From Nocardioides sp. 1609 (GTDB lineage Bacteria; Actinomycetota; Actinomycetes; Propionibacteriales; Nocardioidaceae), in contig NZ_SPUJ01000001.1 in the NCBI RefSeq assembly GCF_004522105.1, forward strand, positions 992,001-1,056,000: a stretch of 64,000 nt of DNA, given 5' to 3'. The position numbers and the translations under genes are program-made. Numbering within the stretch: position 1 is the first letter of the stretch; every line of letters starts with the position of its first letter. Below are positions 60,664 through 64,000 of the stretch, in pieces. A model generated the notes under the pieces. That model saw only the letters and a program-made list of their open reading frames with translations. It was not told the origin of the DNA and ran no database searches.

Positions 60664-61956
60664 GTGCCGGCCGAGACCAGGACGGACGACCCGACCGAGG
60701 CCGTCGTCGCCGCGTGGCGGGCCGAGTCGGCCCGCCTCGTCGGTGCCCTCGCCCGGATGACCCGCGACGTCCAGCTCGCCGAGGACCTGGCCCAGGACGC
60801 ACTCGTCGCTGCGCTCGAGCAGTGGCCCACGGCCGGGGTGCCGGAGAACCCGGGCGCCTGGTTGATGACCATCGCGAAGCGGCGCGGCATCGACCACGTC
60901 CGGCGCGCCGACGTCCTCCGGCGCAAGGTCGCGGAGCTCGGACGTGCCGGCGCGGGAGAGGAGACGGGGATGGCGGACCTCGACGCACAGGTCGACCACA
61001 TCGAGGACGACGTCCTGCGGCTCATCTTCCTGACCTGCCACCCGTCCCTGACCGCCGAGTCCCGCGCAGCCCTGACGCTGCGTCTGGTGGGAGGGCTCAC
61101 CACCACCGAGATCGCCCGCGGGTTCCTGGCCACCGAGGCCGCCGTGGGCCAGCGCATCTCGCGGGCCAAGAGGACCCTGTCCGAGGCCCGGGCCGAGCTC
61201 GAGCTGCCCACGGGGGCGGAGCGGACCAGGCGCCTGGACGACGTCATGGCCGTGATCTCCCTGATCTTCAACGAGGGCTACAGCGCCACTGCCGGCACGG
61301 ACTGGATGCGCCCCGACCTCGCGGACGAGGCGATGCGGCTCGCGCGCATGCTGGCAGCACTCGCTCCTGACGAGCCCGAGGTGCTCGGACTGCAGGCACT
61401 GCTGGAGCTGCAGGGCTCGAGGACGGCCGCTCGCCTCGACGAGTCCGGCGCAGCGGTCCTGCTGGAGGCGCAGGACCGGACCCGCTGGGACCAGCTGCTG
61501 ATCCGACGCGGCCTGGCCGCCCTGCGGCGGGCCGAGCAGCTCGCCGCGGGCGGCAAGCCCGTGGGGAGGTACTTCCTGCAGGCCTCGATCGCCGCGCAGC
61601 ACGCCCGCGCGGAGCGTGCCGAGGACACGAGCTGGCGCCGCATCGCAGCGCTGTACGACGTCCTGGCCCGCGCCGCACCGGGACCGGTCGTCGAGGTGAA
61701 CCGGGCGGTCGCGCACGGGCGGGCGTTCGGGCCGGACGCGGGGCTGGCCGTGCTCGAGGAGCTGGGCGCCGACGGGCTCGGCGACTCCCCGCTCGTCCCC
61801 AGCGTGCGCGGCGACCTGCTCGAGCACGCCGGGTTGCACGGGGAGGCCGCCGAGCAGTTCACCGAGGCGGCCAGGCGCACCAGGAACGAGAGCGAGCGGG
61901 CGCTCCTGCGCCGACGGGCCGACCTGAACCTGGCGCGAGTCCCGGAAGCCGACTGA
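60664..61956 (+). CDS. ECF42-type sigma factor with C-terminal TPR-like extension
   Basis: A 430-residue sigma factor, much longer than a usual ECF. Region 2 (about 20-90) includes VGALARMTRDVQLAEDLAQD and ENPGAWLMTIAKRRGIDHVR; region 4 (about 120-180) ends VGQRISRAKRTLSEARAELE. The remaining ~240 residues (SLIFNEGYSATAGTDWMRPD and later helices) are the DUF6596/TPR-like extension typical of ECF42, which is needed for its activity and replaces an anti-sigma factor. The upstream YCII gene is the standard partner. Confidence 0.93.
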   Translation: MPAETRTDDPTEAVVAAWRAESARLVGALARMTRDVQLAEDLAQDALVAALEQWPTAGVPENPGAWLMTIAKRRGIDHVRRADVLRRKVAELGRAGAGEETGMADLDAQVDHIEDDVLRLIFLTCHPSLTAESRAALTLRLVGGLTTTEIARGFLATEAAVGQRISRAKRTLSEARAELELPTGAERTRRLDDVMAVISLIFNEGYSATAGTDWMRPDLADEAMRLARMLAALAPDEPEVLGLQALLELQGSRTAARLDESGAAVLLEAQDRTRWDQLLIRRGLAALRRAEQLAAGGKPVGRYFLQASIAAQHARAERAEDTSWRRIAALYDVLARAAPGPVVEVNRAVAHGRAFGPDAGLAVLEELGADGLGDSPLVPSVRGDLLEHAGLHGEAAEQFTEAARRTRNESERALLRRRADLNLARVPEAD

Positions 61957-62265
61957 GGCCGTCCGCCGCGGCGTGCCCCGGACCGCGCACCGGGACGAGC
62001 GTCGCTCGGACGTGCCGGTGGGTCGCCAGCGAGCGCGCCGACTCCCTCACCTCGTCGGCGTCGGCGTCGGCGTCGGCATCGGCATCGGCATCGGCAGGCG
62101 TGCTTAGCAACGGCCGGTTCGCCCCCACCTGTCGGCCCTCCCGCGCTCGCCGCCGATAGCCAACGAGCGTGGAGCCGGGGCCAGAGCGCTCCGCCCACAC
62201 CCGCGCCGCACCCCGTTGACCAAGAGGCTCCCCGCCGCTGTCGGTGCCTGCCTGCCCCGCCCCGG
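61957..62265. other. Intergenic region with hexanucleotide repeats
   Basis: About 309 bases between the convergent ECF42 and histidine phosphatase genes. It holds seven 6-base units at 62054-62095 (four GTCGGC, then three ATCGGC). Open frames crossing it are of low complexity and not credible. No terminator hairpin, RNA motif or other gene is evident. Confidence 0.6.
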
Positions 62266-62982
62266 TCACTGATCGGTGGGGGTCCGACGGTCGTCGACGC
62301 GGGTGGGGACGGCCGGGCGCGGTGACTCGTCCGCGAGCTGGCCGGCGAGGTGTCCGGCGAGGTGTCCGGCGTCGTTGAACCTCACCAGGGTCCAGCTCGA
62401 CTCGCCGCGCGGGCCGCGACGGTGCCGCCACTGCGTGAGGCTCGTGTTGAGCGGGTCGAAGGCCACGTCGCGGGCCGAGGGCCCCCGTCCGAAGGCGAGG
62501 TTGAAGGACGCCTCCAGGACGCCGCCGTGGCAGACAGCGACGACCGTCTGACCCTGGTGTGCGTCGACGAGTCCGAGCAAGGTCGTCTCGGCGCGGAGGA
62601 GGAACGTCGCCCAGCTCTCCCCGCCGGGCGAGAACGGCTGGAAGGGGTCGTCCGGTGGGACCTCGTGCTCGGCCCGCGCCCTCCACTCGTCGACGGTGAG
62701 CCCGTCGGCGTCACCCGGGCGGAGCTCGTGCAGGTCGTCGCTCACCTGCGCCGGCAGCCCCAGGGCGCGTGCGACGTACTCGCCCGTCTCGAGCGCGCGG
62801 CGCAGGGAGCTCACGTACAGCACGTCGGCTCGTAGGGGCTCGGCCCGCAACCGCTTCTCGAGGAGCGCGGACTGGCGTCGTCCGCGCTCGGTCAGTCCCT
62901 GGTCGCTGCGGACGCCGGCGATCACGGGCTCCACGTTGGAGACCGCCTCGCCGTGGCGGATCAGGTACAGCTCGGTGACCAT
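62266..62982 (-). CDS. Histidine phosphatase family protein
   Basis: A 238-residue branch-1 histidine phosphatase. The catalytic LIRHGEAVSN stands at residues 7-16, with Arg8 and His9, and the second His is in AVCHGGVLEASFNLAFGRGP near residue 155. ERGRRQSALLEKRL is the expected helix after the first block. Such enzymes include phosphoglycerate mutases and small-molecule phosphatases; the substrate is not clear. GGGGGAGG lies before the ATG. Its C-terminal tail has AGHLAGHLAGQLA repeats. Confidence 0.85.
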   Translation of the reverse strand: MVTELYLIRHGEAVSNVEPVIAGVRSDQGLTERGRRQSALLEKRLRAEPLRADVLYVSSLRRALETGEYVARALGLPAQVSDDLHELRPGDADGLTVDEWRARAEHEVPPDDPFQPFSPGGESWATFLLRAETTLLGLVDAHQGQTVVAVCHGGVLEASFNLAFGRGPSARDVAFDPLNTSLTQWRHRRGPRGESSWTLVRFNDAGHLAGHLAGQLADESPRPAVPTRVDDRRTPTDQ

Positions 62983-62992
62983 CGCCTCCCCC

Positions 62993-63631
62993 TCACGTGC
63001 CCTTGCGGCGAGCGAACACCAGGCCGGCGACCTCCACGGCGCCGGCCTCGCGCAACGCCCGCGCCATCTCGCGCATGGTGAAGCCCTCGGAGTAGGCGTC
63101 ATCGAGGACCAGGACCCGTCGGCCCTCCACCCGACCCGGTTCGGGCACCCGGAGCGCCGCGCGCAGCTCGCCCTCGGCGATCTCGCGGCGCTCCTCGACC
63201 CCGATGCCTAGGAACCGCCCCGTCGGTCGCACCTTGGTGATGACGCCGACCTCGAACGACCGGTCCGGGTCGATCTGCTCCGCTGCGTCCACGACCACCC
63301 GCAGGTAGTCCCACAGGCGGCGGGCCTCGGGACCGATGTAGAGGGCCGTCGTGGTGCGGACGTCGAAACGCTCCAGCTCGGCGTGGTGCTCGCGCAGGAA
63401 GCTCACCAGCATCCTGGCCAGGTCGTCGGCCAGGTGCCTCTCGTCTCCGTACTTGAAGCGGTAGACGACGTCCCAGGTGGCGTCGGCGTCCTCCGAGACC
63501 GTGTAGAGGCGCGAGAAGGCCCGATCAGGCAGCCCACACGCCGTGTTCGGGCAGGCCCGGTCAGCCAGTTCTCCCCCGCAGACAGCACAGCTGTCCTCGG
63601 CGGGCACGGCCGTCGAACCGGGAGCGGTCAC
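62993..63631 (-). CDS. ComF-like zinc-finger phosphoribosyltransferase-fold protein
   Basis: A protein of about 212 residues: N-terminal zinc-ribbon cysteines (CAVCGGELADRACPNTAC) followed by a phosphoribosyltransferase fold with the PRPP-loop-like VLVLDDAYSEGFTMREMARA near residue 175. This layout recalls ComF, which is needed for DNA uptake in some bacteria, but the middle part (LYIGPEARRLWDYLRVVVDA) is atypical and the loop differs from the usual DDVxTTGAT. The GTG at 63631 follows TAGCGT (63639-63644) by seven bases; a GTG at 63640 overlaps the -10 and is less likely. Confidence 0.68.
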   Translation of the reverse strand: MTAPGSTAVPAEDSCAVCGGELADRACPNTACGLPDRAFSRLYTVSEDADATWDVVYRFKYGDERHLADDLARMLVSFLREHHAELERFDVRTTTALYIGPEARRLWDYLRVVVDAAEQIDPDRSFEVGVITKVRPTGRFLGIGVEERREIAEGELRAALRVPEPGRVEGRRVLVLDDAYSEGFTMREMARALREAGAVEVAGLVFARRKGT

Positions 63632-63682
63632 CCGTGTCACGCTACAGCCGCGGTACCCCGGATCACCGAGGTCGGTGCGCCG

Positions 63683-64000
63683 TCAGACGTTGAAGCGGAA
63701 CTCCACCACGTCGCCGTCGGCCATCACGTAGTCCTTGCCCTCCATGCGGACCTTGCCGGCCTCCTTGGCCTTCTGCATGGAGCCGAGCTCCATCAGGTCG
63801 TCGAAGGAGACGATCTCGGCCTTGATGAAGCCGCGCTGGAAGTCGGTGTGGATGACGCCGGCGGCCTCGGGGGCGGTGGCGCCCTTCCTGACCGTCCAGG
63901 CGCGCGACTCCTTGGGGCCGGCGGTGAGGTAGGTCTGCAGGCCGAGCGTGTCGAAACCGACGCGGGCCAGCCCGTCGAGGCCGGGCTCGGTGATGCCCAT
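63683..64000 (-). CDS. ychF: YchF-type GTP/ATPase, C-terminal part
   Basis: The gene continues past the right edge of the window; the visible ~105 residues are its C-terminus. They form the TGS domain of YchF/OLA1: GLDGLARVGFDTLGLQTYLT, ESRAWTVRKGATAPEAAGVI, HTDFQRGFIKAEIVSFDDLM and the closing YVMADGDVVEFRFNV. YchF binds ATP and the 70S ribosome and dampens the oxidative-stress response. It is 43 bases from the start of the ComF-like gene's stop-side neighbour and reads in the same direction. Confidence 0.93.
   Translation of the reverse strand: MGITEPGLDGLARVGFDTLGLQTYLTAGPKESRAWTVRKGATAPEAAGVIHTDFQRGFIKAEIVSFDDLMELGSMQKAKEAGKVRMEGKDYVMADGDVVEFRFNV

Overview
The window is very GC-rich, single-chromosome-style DNA from a high-GC actinobacterium. 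Mycothiol biosynthesis (MshB), a WhiB2-type regulator, an actinobacterial DapD, a sigE-rseA-htrA locus with a divergent O-methyltransferase (the mycobacterial gene order), an fdxC-dapC pair, and many leaderless genes (TANNNT six to eight bases before the start codon) all point there. The protein style suggests Nocardioidaceae, Nocardioides or a close relative; that last step is inference. No phage, transposase, integrase, CRISPR array, rRNA or tRNA was seen. Most of the window is ordinary core genome arranged in short, translationally coupled operons with GTGA, ATGA or TGATG overlaps.

Bases 1-14300: a truncated membrane protein, a CpaE-like ATPase/SAF-domain pair with a small excisionase-type regulator, the sigE/anti-sigma/HtrA envelope-stress operon with a divergent methyltransferase, a DUF3117-pepA-monooxygenase operon, an enoyl-CoA hydratase, a secreted M14 peptidase, and an operon running dapE - LOG-type hydrolase - DivIVA-like protein - small membrane protein. 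Bases 14300-24600: ileS behind a T-box leader, several lipoproteins and secreted proteins, a stand-alone LigD-type phosphoesterase, two-domain VOC and DinB proteins, dapD and a secreted transglycosylase-like protein. Bases 24600-30300: fdxC, dapC, an ACT-like protein, a divergent PheA, TyrA and a NUDIX hydrolase form one tightly coupled operon. Bases 30300-44200: an acyltransferase/SGNH protein, a cation efflux protein with a DUF389 partner, an archaeal-type AspRS behind a second T-box, a VanW protein, mshB, MutT and a hybrid histidine kinase with a shortened receiver.

Bases 44200-53000: an amino-acid ABC importer whose binding protein and permease are fused, an RTX-type secreted protein, a guanidine-III riboswitch with a frameshifted gdx exporter, a pentapeptide protein, HNH and WhiB genes and a GH16 glycanase. 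Bases 53000-62000: an ECF sigma factor with two beta-propeller partners, a convergent paralogue and the decayed tail of another, a surface protein whose LPXTG anchor has been put out of frame, and an ECF42 sigma factor with its YCII partner. The window ends with a histidine phosphatase, a ComF-like protein and the 3' part of ychF.

The most interesting signals are in non-coding or broken DNA: a translational T-box predicted in detail upstream of the archaeal-type aspS, the guanidine-III riboswitch feeding a one-base-frameshifted exporter, the frame-split LPXTG protein, two families of structured dispersed repeats (one showing a compensatory base-pair change), a PheA lacking two hallmark motifs next to an unrecognised ACT-like protein, and dapC apparently beginning at CTG.
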